A stretch of DNA of 45,958 nt from Bacilli bacterium (lineage in GTDB: Bacteria > Bacillota_I > Bacilli_A > RF39 > UBA660). The stretch's first letter is position 1; each line of letters opens with the position of its first letter. The DNA lies in the NCBI GenBank assembly GCA_017940575.1, contig JAGAYJ010000014.1, positions 1 to 45,958 of the forward strand. The letters run 5' to 3'. The translations under genes were made by a program, and so were the position numbers. Positions 24,278 to 32,134 of the stretch are shown here, piece by piece. The notes under the pieces were generated by a model. It was not told the origin of the DNA. It made no database searches and saw nothing but the letters and a program-made list of their open reading frames with translations.

Positions 24278-27170
24278 TATTCTTTTCTATCACTTTAACT
24301 TCATTTGCTATTATTTGATCTTTTCCATTTCTACTGTTAGATTTACCATATACAATAACAATATCATCGATATTAACTTCTTCAGTATTATTTAAAGTTG
24401 AATTAAAAAGTGTACACTCTATACTTCCATATTCATCTGCAATTTTCATAAAAGCCATATCAGTACCTGTTTTAGTAACAATTTTTTTAAATCTTTCTAC
24501 TTTACCTATTATATGAATATTTTTACCCATATAACTAGATACACCTTTTGTAGATATCTTATAGTTATATTTTTTTCTATATTCAGTAACTGGATGATTA
24601 CTTAAATATAGGTTTAAATACTCATATTCAAATCTCATTAATTCACTGTCTGTATATTCTAAGTATTCTATTAAGTTTGGTGTCTCTACTGAATCATCAT
24701 CTAAATCACTTACTAATTCTGCATAATTAATAATAACATCTATATTTTCAATTAACGTTTTTCTATTAATACCTAAGCTATCAAACGATCCTGTATATAT
24801 TAAACTTGTAATTATATCTTTATTAACTATCTTTAAATCAACTTTTTTAACAAAATCAAATATATCTTTAAAGTGTTCATTTCTATTCATAACAATATTA
24901 TTAATAGCTGGTATATTCATACCTTTTATATTAATAAACGGATATATTAAGTTATTATTATCAATCACATAATGAATATTACTTTTATTAATGTCTGGAT
25001 TAAGTATTTTAATTCCATTATCTTTAGCATTAGCAATTCTCTCTTTTGTATCAAAATTACTTCCAATGGCACTATCTAACATTTCTTTCATAAAATATAC
25101 TGGGTAGTGTGCTTTAATATAAGCCATTTTATATGAAATAACTGAATAAGCAACAGCATGAGCTTTATTAAATCCATATTCAGCAAATTTAAGTATTAAA
25201 TTATATATTCTATTAGTAACTTCACTAGAATATCCATTTTCTATAGAACGAGTTATAAATTTATCTTTCTCGGCTATTAATACTTCTTCTTTTTTCTTAC
25301 TCATAGCACGTCTTAAAATATCAGCCTCACCCATCGTATATGAAGCCATAGTATTAGCAAGCTGCATAATTTGTTCTTGATATATAATTATACCATATGT
25401 TGGTTTTAAAATAGGTTCTAGCCTAGCATCATAATAATCAACACTTTCCAAATTATCTTTTCTTTTAATATATGAATCAATACTATCCATTGGACCCGGT
25501 CTATATAAAGCCATTATATTATATATATCTTCAAAACTAGATGCTCTATATTTTTTTAAAGAATCTATCATTCCATTTGATTCAAACTGAAATATACCGA
25601 GAGTATTACCTGTTTTAAAAATATTAATTGTATCAACATCATTTAATGGAATATTATTAAAATCAATATCCTTTATATTACTTATTAAAGAATTAATAGT
25701 AGTTAGTGTTTTAAGTGATAAGAAATCCATTTTAATTAAACCAATGTGTTCTAAAAATTCAGCTTGATATCCTGTTAAATATTCATCTTTATATTTAATA
25801 AGTGGAATTACATTATCTAACTCTTTATCAGATATAATTACACCAGATGCATGAACTGATATATGTTTTTTAATATTTTCTAACTTTAGTGATATATCAA
25901 ATAATTCTTTAAGTTCTGGATTTTTAATTATATGATTTTTAATTCTATCAGAGTTATTATAGTTTTCTATAATAGAGTCTTTTCTATCAAACATACGAAT
26001 AAAATAGTCAACTTCATCGTCATTTATTTTTAAAACTTTACCTACATCTCTTAATACTTGTTTGGTTGAAAGTGATGAATAAGTAACAATAGAAGCAACA
26101 TTTTTTACTCCATATAAATTTTTACAATAATCTATTACTTCTTCTATTCTCTCGCCATCAAAGTCTATATCTATATCAGGCATAGTAACTCTATCTTTAT
26201 TTAAAAAACGTTCAAATAAAAGATTATATTTTAATGGATCTATTTCAATAATATTTAAAAGATATGATACAAGTGATCCTGATGCACTACCACGACCTGG
26301 GCCTACTAATATGCCATTTTCTTTAGCAAACCTAACATAATCCCAAACGATTAAGAAATAATCACAAAAGTTCATTTCATTTATAACTGATAGTTCATAT
26401 TTAAGTCTTTCTTTATATTTAATACTAACACTATCACCAAATATTCTTTTTAAACCTTCTATACATAGTTTTTTTAAATATTCAAAACTAGTTAAATTAT
26501 CTGGACAATTATATTTTGGAATTAATTTTTGATTAAACTTTAACTCTACATTACAAATATCATATAATTTAAAATTATTAGTCAAATCATAATCAAGATC
26601 ACGCTCTAATTTTAAATAATTATCATTATAAATATCAATAAGTTCACTACTATCATCTTTTATAGCAGCTAAATATTTTAAATATTTATAGTCTTCTTTT
26701 TCCAAATATAAAGTTTCATTTAAATATATTTTATTATCACCTAAAGATTGCTCTTCTTCTTTATTATTAAATCCAATAAATATATCACTACATTTAAATT
26801 TAGATATTAATTTTTGATATTTAAAAGGGATTATTAAAATCACATCTTTTAAGTTTTCGTTTAAATTATCAAGCGTTAAAGTATTCTCATCTTTTAAAGA
26901 CATTAACTTAATCAAATTTAAATATCCGTTATAGTTCTTAGCATATATTACTAAATTAACATCTTTAATATTAAGTTCAAGTCCAATTATAGGTTTTATA
27001 TTATTAATTACACACTTGTTATAAAATTCAATAACGCCACATAAATTATCATCAGTTATACTTAATGATTTAATATTATTTTTTTTAGAAAAATCTATTA
27101 AGTCATCTATTTTTATTAAACTAGATAATAATGAATAATCTGTTTTTATATAAAGTGGTGTGTAAATCAT
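24270..27170 (-). CDS. dnaE: DNA polymerase III alpha subunit
   Basis: The 966 residues form a DnaE-type C-family polymerase: a PHP domain (1 to about 200), the polymerase core with GPGRGSASGSL (291-301) and catalytic aspartates in PDIDIDFDGER (331-341). The fingers follow (YRPGPMDSI, YQEQIMQLANTMASYTMGEAD and a SKKK helix), then helix-hairpin-helix modules and an OB fold near the end (IIGKVERFKKIVTKTG). It copies DNA, probably acting next to primase as in Bacilli with PolC. It is shorter than the usual 1100 residues. In the PHP domain the first metal motif, usually HLHTxYS, reads LYIKTDYS, so the nuclease site appears lost. The start follows TAGGAGGTTATATTATG. Confidence 0.95.
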   Translation of the reverse strand: MIYTPLYIKTDYSLLSSLIKIDDLIDFSKKNNIKSLSITDDNLCGVIEFYNKCVINNIKPIIGLELNIKDVNLVIYAKNYNGYLNLIKLMSLKDENTLTLDNLNENLKDVILIIPFKYQKLISKFKCSDIFIGFNNKEEEQSLGDNKIYLNETLYLEKEDYKYLKYLAAIKDDSSELIDIYNDNYLKLERDLDYDLTNNFKLYDICNVELKFNQKLIPKYNCPDNLTSFEYLKKLCIEGLKRIFGDSVSIKYKERLKYELSVINEMNFCDYFLIVWDYVRFAKENGILVGPGRGSASGSLVSYLLNIIEIDPLKYNLLFERFLNKDRVTMPDIDIDFDGERIEEVIDYCKNLYGVKNVASIVTYSSLSTKQVLRDVGKVLKINDDEVDYFIRMFDRKDSIIENYNNSDRIKNHIIKNPELKELFDISLKLENIKKHISVHASGVIISDKELDNVIPLIKYKDEYLTGYQAEFLEHIGLIKMDFLSLKTLTTINSLISNIKDIDFNNIPLNDVDTINIFKTGNTLGIFQFESNGMIDSLKKYRASSFEDIYNIMALYRPGPMDSIDSYIKRKDNLESVDYYDARLEPILKPTYGIIIYQEQIMQLANTMASYTMGEADILRRAMSKKKEEVLIAEKDKFITRSIENGYSSEVTNRIYNLILKFAEYGFNKAHAVAYSVISYKMAYIKAHYPVYFMKEMLDSAIGSNFDTKERIANAKDNGIKILNPDINKSNIHYVIDNNNLIYPFINIKGMNIPAINNIVMNRNEHFKDIFDFVKKVDLKIVNKDIITSLIYTGSFDSLGINRKTLIENIDVIINYAELVSDLDDDSVETPNLIEYLEYTDSELMRFEYEYLNLYLSNHPVTEYRKKYNYKISTKGVSSYMGKNIHIIGKVERFKKIVTKTGTDMAFMKIADEYGSIECTLFNSTLNNTEEVNIDDIVIVYGKSNSRNGKDQIIANEVKVIEKNKT

Positions 27171-27225
27171 AATATAACCTCCTAAAGTAATTTTACTATA
27201 TTTTATAGTTTTTGTTAAGAATTAT

Positions 27226-27255
27226 TTGACTTTAATCAATTTTTATAGTAAAATT
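27226..27255 (+). promoter_or_regulatory. rpmB promoter
   Basis: TTGACT (27226-27231), 18 bases and TAAAAT (27250-27255) lie about 33 bases before the rpmB ATG. Confidence 0.55.
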
Positions 27256-27288
27256 ATAAGGCATAGATGAATTAAAGGAGGGAATATT

Positions 27289-27489
27289 ATGGCTATAAAA
27301 GCAACTGCTAAAAAACCTTTATTTGGAAATAGAAGATCACACTCTCTAAGAGCTACAAGACATGCTCAACTTCCTAACTTACAAAAAGTAACATTAGAAG
27401 ATGGTACAAAAGTTAAAATGAGTGCTAGAGAACTTAGAACTTTAAAGAAAAATGCTAGAACAAATGTAGAAGAAATTTCTGCTGAATAA
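27289..27489 (+). CDS. rpmB: 50S ribosomal protein L28
   Basis: The 66 residues match bL28. The opening is basic, with GNRRSHSLRATRHAQLPNLQKV, followed by a strand region and SARELRTLKKNARTNVE. The usual Cys pair at the N-terminus (GKGPxxGNxxSH with CxxC in some lineages) is absent, as in zinc-independent forms. It is one of the few plus-strand genes, with its own promoter and terminator, between the divergent dnaE and the convergent yihY. The ribosome binding site is AAAGGAGGG before ATG. Confidence 0.95.
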   Translation: MAIKATAKKPLFGNRRSHSLRATRHAQLPNLQKVTLEDGTKVKMSARELRTLKKNARTNVEEISAE

Positions 27490-27511
27490 GAATACTTAGT
27501 ATTCTTTTTTT
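27488..27511 (+). terminator. rpmB terminator
   Basis: AAGAATACT (27488-27496) pairs with AGTATTCTT (27498-27506) and is followed by seven T's. It begins in the stop codon. Confidence 0.75.
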
Positions 27512-27520
27512 GTATATTAA

Positions 27521-27542
27521 AAGATGGCTTACTCACCATCTT
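27521..27542 (-). terminator. yihY terminator
   Basis: AAGATGG (27521-27527) pairs with CCATCTT (27536-27542). The yihY stop codon is in the loop. It is convergent with the rpmB terminator a few bases away. Confidence 0.65.
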
Positions 27543-28356
27543 TTTCTATATTATATATATTTGCATTCATAGCTATTCCAACTACTAAAAGATATGAAAT
27601 AACATAAACAAAAATTATTAAAACTATAATATTTGCTAGATTACCATAAATATAACTATAATTAGCTATATTATTAGCATAATATGAATAAATTAAAGAA
27701 GCTATAATTAAACCTATTGTTGTAAATCTTGCTCCCCTATTCATATATTTACTTGGAATATGTTTATCAGGTGAAATTGTATATATAACCTTTATAAGCA
27801 TAAATATAAATATAATAGCAACTGGCCATTTAAGTATTACAAATGAACTATAAATAACATTAGATACACTCTTAAAGATTTTTAAATTAAGAACAAAACT
27901 AAGTATTATATTACCAAATCCTAAAACTACAATTATAAATATAATTAAAAATACAAGCACTATTGTTAAAAATAATGATTTAATTCTTCTTTCTAAAAAT
28001 CCTTTATTATCTATTTTAAATAAGATGTTTGAAGATAATATTATTGAATGAGCACCATTGCTTGCCATAATAAAACCAATTATAACAAACCACACACTTA
28101 ATGAATCACTGCTTACGCTATTAAATACAGAAAGTAATATATCTTCAACATTATTAGGCAATATTATATCAAAGAAGTTTTTAATATCATCTGTTGACAA
28201 TGAAAATTTAGAACAAAGCGCTGCTATAAGTGCAATTATAGGAATTATTGAAAGTACTAAATAATAAGCTAAATTACCTGGTAATATTCTTATAGCTGGC
28301 ATCATAAGAATATCATAAAAATTTTTTACATATTTGTTATTTAATAACTTTTTCAT
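27529..28356 (-). CDS. YihY/BrkB family inner membrane protein
   Basis: About 275 residues with six hydrophobic helices and the YihY/BrkB pattern: MMPAIRILPGNLAYYLVLSIIPIIALI near the start, a loop with LPNNVEDILLSVFNS, then FVIIGFIMASNGAHSIILSSNILF and YTISPDKHIPSKYMNRGARFTTIG. The family was once misnamed RNase BN. Its function is unknown, and it is probably a membrane transporter or scaffold. The start is the ATG after AGGTGAATAAT; an upstream GTG lies within that site. It stands alone between rpmB and the GGDEF gene. Confidence 0.85.
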   Translation of the reverse strand: MKKLLNNKYVKNFYDILMMPAIRILPGNLAYYLVLSIIPIIALIAALCSKFSLSTDDIKNFFDIILPNNVEDILLSVFNSVSSDSLSVWFVIIGFIMASNGAHSIILSSNILFKIDNKGFLERRIKSLFLTIVLVFLIIFIIVVLGFGNIILSFVLNLKIFKSVSNVIYSSFVILKWPVAIIFIFMLIKVIYTISPDKHIPSKYMNRGARFTTIGLIIASLIYSYYANNIANYSYIYGNLANIIVLIIFVYVISYLLVVGIAMNANIYNIEKDGE

Positions 28357-28396
28357 ATTATTCACCTATTATAATTATATCAAAATATTAAAATAA

Positions 28397-28421
28397 AAGA
28401 AACACTATTCATGTGTTTCTT
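28397..28421 (-). terminator. Terminator of the GGDEF gene
   Basis: AAGAAACAC (28397-28405) pairs with GTGTTTCTT (28413-28421). The T-run is interrupted. It overlaps the end of the GGDEF-like gene. Confidence 0.55.
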
Positions 28422-30432
28422 CTTTGTTTGTCTTCATATCAAGTGTCGCTTCATTTATTGCATCATCTACTGTTTTTAAGCCATCAGCTATAACACTATA
28501 TCCTATTGCAGCACCAAATCCGTGTTCAAGTTCTTTAAATTCTTTTAATAATTTTCTAATATATGTTACTACTTGTTTTTCTTCATAACCAACTAAGTAT
28601 ATTAAGAATTCATTACCATTTGTACGAATTATTTCGCTTTGTTCCATTTGATTTTTAATTAAGATATTAGCTGCTTCTTTAATAACATTATCTCCTTCAT
28701 TATGACCATAATTATCATTAATATATGCTACATTATTTAAATCAACTATAACAATTGTTTGTGGATATATTCCTGATTCATCCCATTTTTCTATTGTATC
28801 ATTTAAATAATTACGATTTTTTAGAGATGTTAGCATATCAATATATCTTAATTTATCTTCTTTTGATACGCCAATTTTATTATTGGCCTTATTCTCTTTT
28901 ACTTTTCTAACTACTATAGTAATAATTAAAAGTCCAATAATTGCAAATAAGGTAAATAATAAAGGTTTTATAAAGGCTAATTTACTAGCAACTTCAAATG
29001 TTTTATAATCAATTCTATTCATAATGCTTTTTGTATTCATAAATGTTAAATAAAATGCAAAATAATTATTAAATATATGATTATCCTTAATCTCTCTAGA
29101 TGTATAATTATAACTCTTATCTAGTTTAAAGTTATAACTTATTTCAAAGTCTTTTAACTTAGAAGTTTTATACATTTCATATGTTGATTTATCTAAAACA
29201 ATAATGCTTGCTTTACCAATATTTTTAAGCAACTCATCTATATTATTGTATTTTTTTACATTAATTTTATTTTCTTCTAAATAAGAAGCAATAAGTGTAT
29301 TATTAATAGATAAAACTTTAGCATCTTTAATAGAACTTACTGAGTTAATTATTATGTCATTTTTAATATTTGAAAGAACAACAATTTCCTCATCATTTAT
29401 TGCTGGCATAACAGATACATCCATATCATATTTTTCATTATTGGTTGGATTAAAGAAGAAGTCAATTTTATTTTCATTGAAATCTTTAATTAATTTAGCA
29501 TATGAATCATATTCATGATATGTAACTTCAATATCAGATATTTTAGAAAATTCTTTTATTACTTCACTATTATAACCAACTAGTTTATTATTAATTAATA
29601 TATCATATGGAATGTTTGCTACAAAACCATATTTATATCTTTTACTTTTAAAGTTTACTTGATCATCATTAGATACTTTTGTATATTCATAGTAATTATT
29701 TGATAAATTTGTACTAAATGATTTATTAAATGAATCTTTTGACCATTTTTCAAAGTATTTTTTAAGAATATTATTCAATCTTTTTTCATTTCCAAGATGA
29801 ATTACTAAATTTTCTTTCATTTCTGTAATATTATAAGAAATAGTAAGATTGTTCTCTAAAATAGTTTTTAAATACATTGATTTTGGTAAAACTATAGCTT
29901 TAACATTTCCGTTATTAATAGCTTCTAATAAATCCGTAACTTTTTCATAAGATTTAAAAGCTAGATTAGAACCTTTTAAGTAATATTCGACATCTTCCAA
30001 ATTATTTGATAAAACACCAATTGTTAAATCTTTTATATTACTTAATGAATTATACTTAACATTTTCTTTCGAAATTAACGCATAATTATCTTCATACATT
30101 ACTATATCATTCTTATCAAGTGTATCAGTCATTTTTATAGAATAAGCTGACTTATTTGAATCATTTAATGGAAGTTTATTAAATCCAAGTTCAGTATTCT
30201 TTTCTAAATCTTCTAAGAATTCATAAATAAGCCCTTCTCCATCATATGAAAATATTGGAATGTCATTTTCAATATCAATATCAATCATATTATTTTTATG
30301 ACTTTGAATCCATTGTTTTTCTAAAAGTGTTAACGTATTATTATCTTGATGATTTAAAACATAATAAGTGATTCCACCTAATGTTAAAATTGCAACAATT
30401 GCAACAATAATTCCAATTAATTTTTTATTCAT
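28405..30432 (-). CDS. Sensor with tandem solute-binding-like domains and degenerate GGDEF domain
   Basis: The 675 residues comprise an N-terminal membrane helix (about 5-27) and two extracytoplasmic domains (about 40-265 and 268-490). These resemble type-3 periplasmic binding domains (LTIGVLSNNLEDVEYYLKG; KYGFVANIPYDILINNKLVG). A second helix (about 500-522) follows, then a cytoplasmic GGDEF fold (about 540-665) with DMLTSLKNRNYLNDTI and VDLNNVAYINDNYGHNEGD. The signature loop reads RTNGNEF instead of RxGGDEF, so the catalytic Asp/Glu is Asn and the first Gly is lost. It probably senses a ligand outside and signals without making c-di-GMP. It is cotranscribed with the small membrane protein gene eight bases upstream. 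Confidence 0.85.
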   Translation of the reverse strand: MNKKLIGIIVAIVAILTLGGITYYVLNHQDNNTLTLLEKQWIQSHKNNMIDIDIENDIPIFSYDGEGLIYEFLEDLEKNTELGFNKLPLNDSNKSAYSIKMTDTLDKNDIVMYEDNYALISKENVKYNSLSNIKDLTIGVLSNNLEDVEYYLKGSNLAFKSYEKVTDLLEAINNGNVKAIVLPKSMYLKTILENNLTISYNITEMKENLVIHLGNEKRLNNILKKYFEKWSKDSFNKSFSTNLSNNYYEYTKVSNDDQVNFKSKRYKYGFVANIPYDILINNKLVGYNSEVIKEFSKISDIEVTYHEYDSYAKLIKDFNENKIDFFFNPTNNEKYDMDVSVMPAINDEEIVVLSNIKNDIIINSVSSIKDAKVLSINNTLIASYLEENKINVKKYNNIDELLKNIGKASIIVLDKSTYEMYKTSKLKDFEISYNFKLDKSYNYTSREIKDNHIFNNYFAFYLTFMNTKSIMNRIDYKTFEVASKLAFIKPLLFTLFAIIGLLIITIVVRKVKENKANNKIGVSKEDKLRYIDMLTSLKNRNYLNDTIEKWDESGIYPQTIVIVDLNNVAYINDNYGHNEGDNVIKEAANILIKNQMEQSEIIRTNGNEFLIYLVGYEEKQVVTYIRKLLKEFKELEHGFGAAIGYSVIADGLKTVDDAINEATLDMKTNKEETHE

Positions 30433-30439
30433 AATTCAC

Positions 30440-30880
30440 CTACCACACTATTGAATCACTTGATTTATGTTTGGCACCAAGTTCTGGATATCCTTCTGTT
30501 TCTTTTTCATTTGTTAAAATAAATTCAAAATCATAGAATGACTTTTGTTTATCAGTAAAGTAATCTAATGATTTAGTTGCAATTTCTTTAGCATTATCAA
30601 CATTAACTCCTTCATTAAATTCTATTTCAATGTAAACAAGTCTTCCTTTAAGACGATAGTTAAAATTTTTTACGCTTTCTATCTCTTTAATCTCAGACAC
30701 TAACTTATCTGATTCTGATTTTTTAATTTCAACTTTCTCAATTCCATCTAGTCTATCACCATATTCATCTATGCTATAATCAACACTAAATGATTTAAGT
30801 AAAATCATAACTAAAACAATTAAAATTACTAATACAACTCCAATTATACATAATTTTTTATGTTTTTTTATAAAATTCAT
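30440..30880 (-). CDS. Single-span membrane protein upstream of the GGDEF sensor
   Basis: About 146 residues from the ATG preceded by GGAGGCTAGAAAT. A basic start (MNFIKKHKKL) and a strong membrane helix (about 12-30) are followed by a 110-residue extracytoplasmic domain. That domain has an alternating beta pattern (FNYRLKGRLVYIEIEFNEGV) and ends in a polar segment with YPELGAKHKSSDS. I do not recognise the family. An eight-base gap to the GGDEF-like sensor and a shared strong promoter suggest the two proteins act together at the membrane. Confidence 0.7.
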   Translation of the reverse strand: MNFIKKHKKLCIIGVVLVILIVLVMILLKSFSVDYSIDEYGDRLDGIEKVEIKKSESDKLVSEIKEIESVKNFNYRLKGRLVYIEIEFNEGVNVDNAKEIATKSLDYFTDKQKSFYDFEFILTNEKETEGYPELGAKHKSSDSIVW

Positions 30881-30907
30881 ATTTCTAGCCTCCATCTTTA
30901 TGAATTA

Positions 30908-30936
30908 ATTATACTATAATTATATGTATTTTTCAA
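30908..30936 (-). promoter_or_regulatory. Promoter of the membrane-protein/GGDEF operon
   Basis: TTGAAA (30931-30936), 17 bases and TATAAT (30908-30913) lie about 27 bases before the start codon. This is a near-consensus sigma-A promoter. Confidence 0.65.
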
Positions 30937-30961
30937 TTATTTAAAATTTATTTTAATTTGA

Positions 30962-30989
30962 TTGACATAAAAGTATTTGCAATTATTAC
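30962..30989 (+). promoter_or_regulatory. Possible promoter of the nuclease-like gene
   Basis: A perfect TTGACA (30962-30967) is followed after 16 bases by TATTAC (30984-30989). This would give a leader of about 140 bases before the ATG at 31133. The leader contains long T- and A-runs (around 31060-31080) that can pair with each other. No other gene is seen between 30937 and 31132. Confidence 0.35.
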
Positions 30990-31132
30990 ACAAATAGAAA
31001 ACAATTGTTTTAATTTATTAAGTTTTATTAGTCAAAATAAATATTCAATTATAATTTTTTTGTTTTTTTTCAAAAAAAAGAAGGAAATTTGATTTTTTTA
31101 TCGAATGATATTAGTAGAAGGAGGTGAAAAAA

Positions 31133-31903
31133 ATGTATTATAAAAATCCAGGAACTGATAATGAGATTGAGTTTGCTGACAGTTTTAATAATAAACGCTT
31201 TTGTGATTTAAATATATTGCAGCAAGATTTTATTGAAGATTTATTTGGAAAAGTAAAAAAACTTAGCTATATTAGAGCATGGAAATGTAAATATAATTTT
31301 AAAACTGACATTTATATCAAGATAGATGACATTGTAAAAAGAGTCAGTATAAAAAAAGGAATTAATAATTCTGTTCATACTGAGCCAATTAGTGAGTTTA
31401 TTCATTTTTTAATAGAAAATAACATAAGCCAGAATCTCATTAATAGCTATTTAATGTATCATTATGCTGATGGAACTACAAACGGTAGTGGCGAAAAAAG
31501 ATTATCAGGCTTAGAATATAAAAAAAATCATCAATCCGAATTAGATAAAATAAATGAAGCGATTAATACAAAAGATATGTTAAATAAAATTGTAGATCGT
31601 TTTATATTAAAAGGAACAAATTCATATTCAAAAGTTGATGCACTTGTTTATGGAACAAAAGATGATTTTATATGGCTTATGAAAGATGAAATAATAGATA
31701 TAATAAATTCTAAAATAAACTATTATTCTACCGGCATACATTTTGGTCCACTCTTTTGTCAGCCAAAAGACAGATGCTTGAATTATAATCCAAAATATAA
31801 TAAAAATAGATTTCTAATACAAATTAAATGGTATTCTATATTTGATGATTATATTGAATATAAGAATACTAAATGCATGGAACAAGCACAGTATATTGAA
31901 TAA
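31133..31903 (+). CDS. Putative PD-(D/E)XK-type nuclease-fold protein
   Basis: About 256 residues from the ATG at 31133. A GTG nine bases earlier is part of the GGAGGTG ribosome binding site. Residues about 60-80 read KTDIYIKIDDIVKRVSIKKG. This matches the core of PD-(D/E)XK nucleases: an acidic residue, a beta hairpin, then (S/V)IKxG with the catalytic Lys, followed by NNSVHTEPISEFIHFL. Further on is a conserved-looking FIWLMKDEIIDIINS and a late Cys pair. It could be a restriction-like endonuclease acting alone; no methyltransferase lies next to it. It is a lone plus-strand gene, ends in a tRNA-Gly-like fragment and sits beside tRNA-Gly, which suggests acquisition by transfer. Confidence 0.6.
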   Translation: MYYKNPGTDNEIEFADSFNNKRFCDLNILQQDFIEDLFGKVKKLSYIRAWKCKYNFKTDIYIKIDDIVKRVSIKKGINNSVHTEPISEFIHFLIENNISQNLINSYLMYHYADGTTNGSGEKRLSGLEYKKNHQSELDKINEAINTKDMLNKIVDRFILKGTNSYSKVDALVYGTKDDFIWLMKDEIIDIINSKINYYSTGIHFGPLFCQPKDRCLNYNPKYNKNRFLIQIKWYSIFDDYIEYKNTKCMEQAQYIE

Positions 31904-31940
31904 GTGCCTTCCTATTTAAGCTCCTGTCGGGAGTTCAATA
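31901..31940 (+). repeat. Partial tRNA-Gly-like copy, inverted to the real tRNA gene
   Basis: Starting at the stop codon of the nuclease-like gene, the plus strand reads TAAGTGCCTTCC, five extra bases (TATTT), then AAGCTCCTGTCGGGAGTTC. The real tRNA-Gly on the minus strand reads TAAGAGCCTTCC directly joined to AAGCTCCTGACGGGAGTTC. That is one mismatch in each block across the anticodon arm, variable loop and T arm. The copy points toward the real gene (31987-32060), so the two form an inverted pair. It may be a remnant of integration at the tRNA gene or a tRNA-like 3' element of the transcript. Confidence 0.65.
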
Positions 31941-31943
31941 TAT

Positions 31944-31973
31944 AAAAAAGAACTCAAGTATTAAGCTTGAGTT
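31944..31973 (-). terminator. tRNA-Gly terminator between facing transcripts
   Basis: AACTCAAG (31951-31958) pairs with CTTGAGTT (31966-31973). A six-base A-run (31944-31949) gives T's for the minus-strand tRNA. The weaker TTTTAAT on the other side may also stop the nuclease-like gene transcript. Confidence 0.7.
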
Positions 31974-31986
31974 TTAATATTCAACA

Positions 31987-32060
31987 TGGAGCGGATGAGG
32001 AGAATCGAACTCCCGTCAGGAGCTTGGAAGGCTCTTATTCTACCATTAAACTACATCCGC
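31987..32060 (-). tRNA. tRNA-Gly (anticodon TCC)
   Basis: The acceptor arms GCGGATG and CATCCGC pair. The D arm has AATGGTA, the anticodon loop CTTCCAA gives TCC, the T arm is GGGAGTTCGATTCTCC and the CCA end is encoded. Total 74 bases. A second, partial copy lies just downstream on the opposite strand. Confidence 0.95.
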
Positions 32061-32134
32061 ATTTAGTAGGCACTTTTAATTATACTAGAATTTCATATAA
32101 TGTCAAGAGCCTTCCAAGAATTTTTTTAATTTTT

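Noticed and set aside
31124-31132. GTG start for the nuclease-like gene
   Set aside because: The GTG is part of the GGAGGTG ribosome binding site. The ATG at 31133 has correct spacing. The same reasoning moved the starts of greA, pyk, nusB, xseA, yihY and the spoIIP partner gene.
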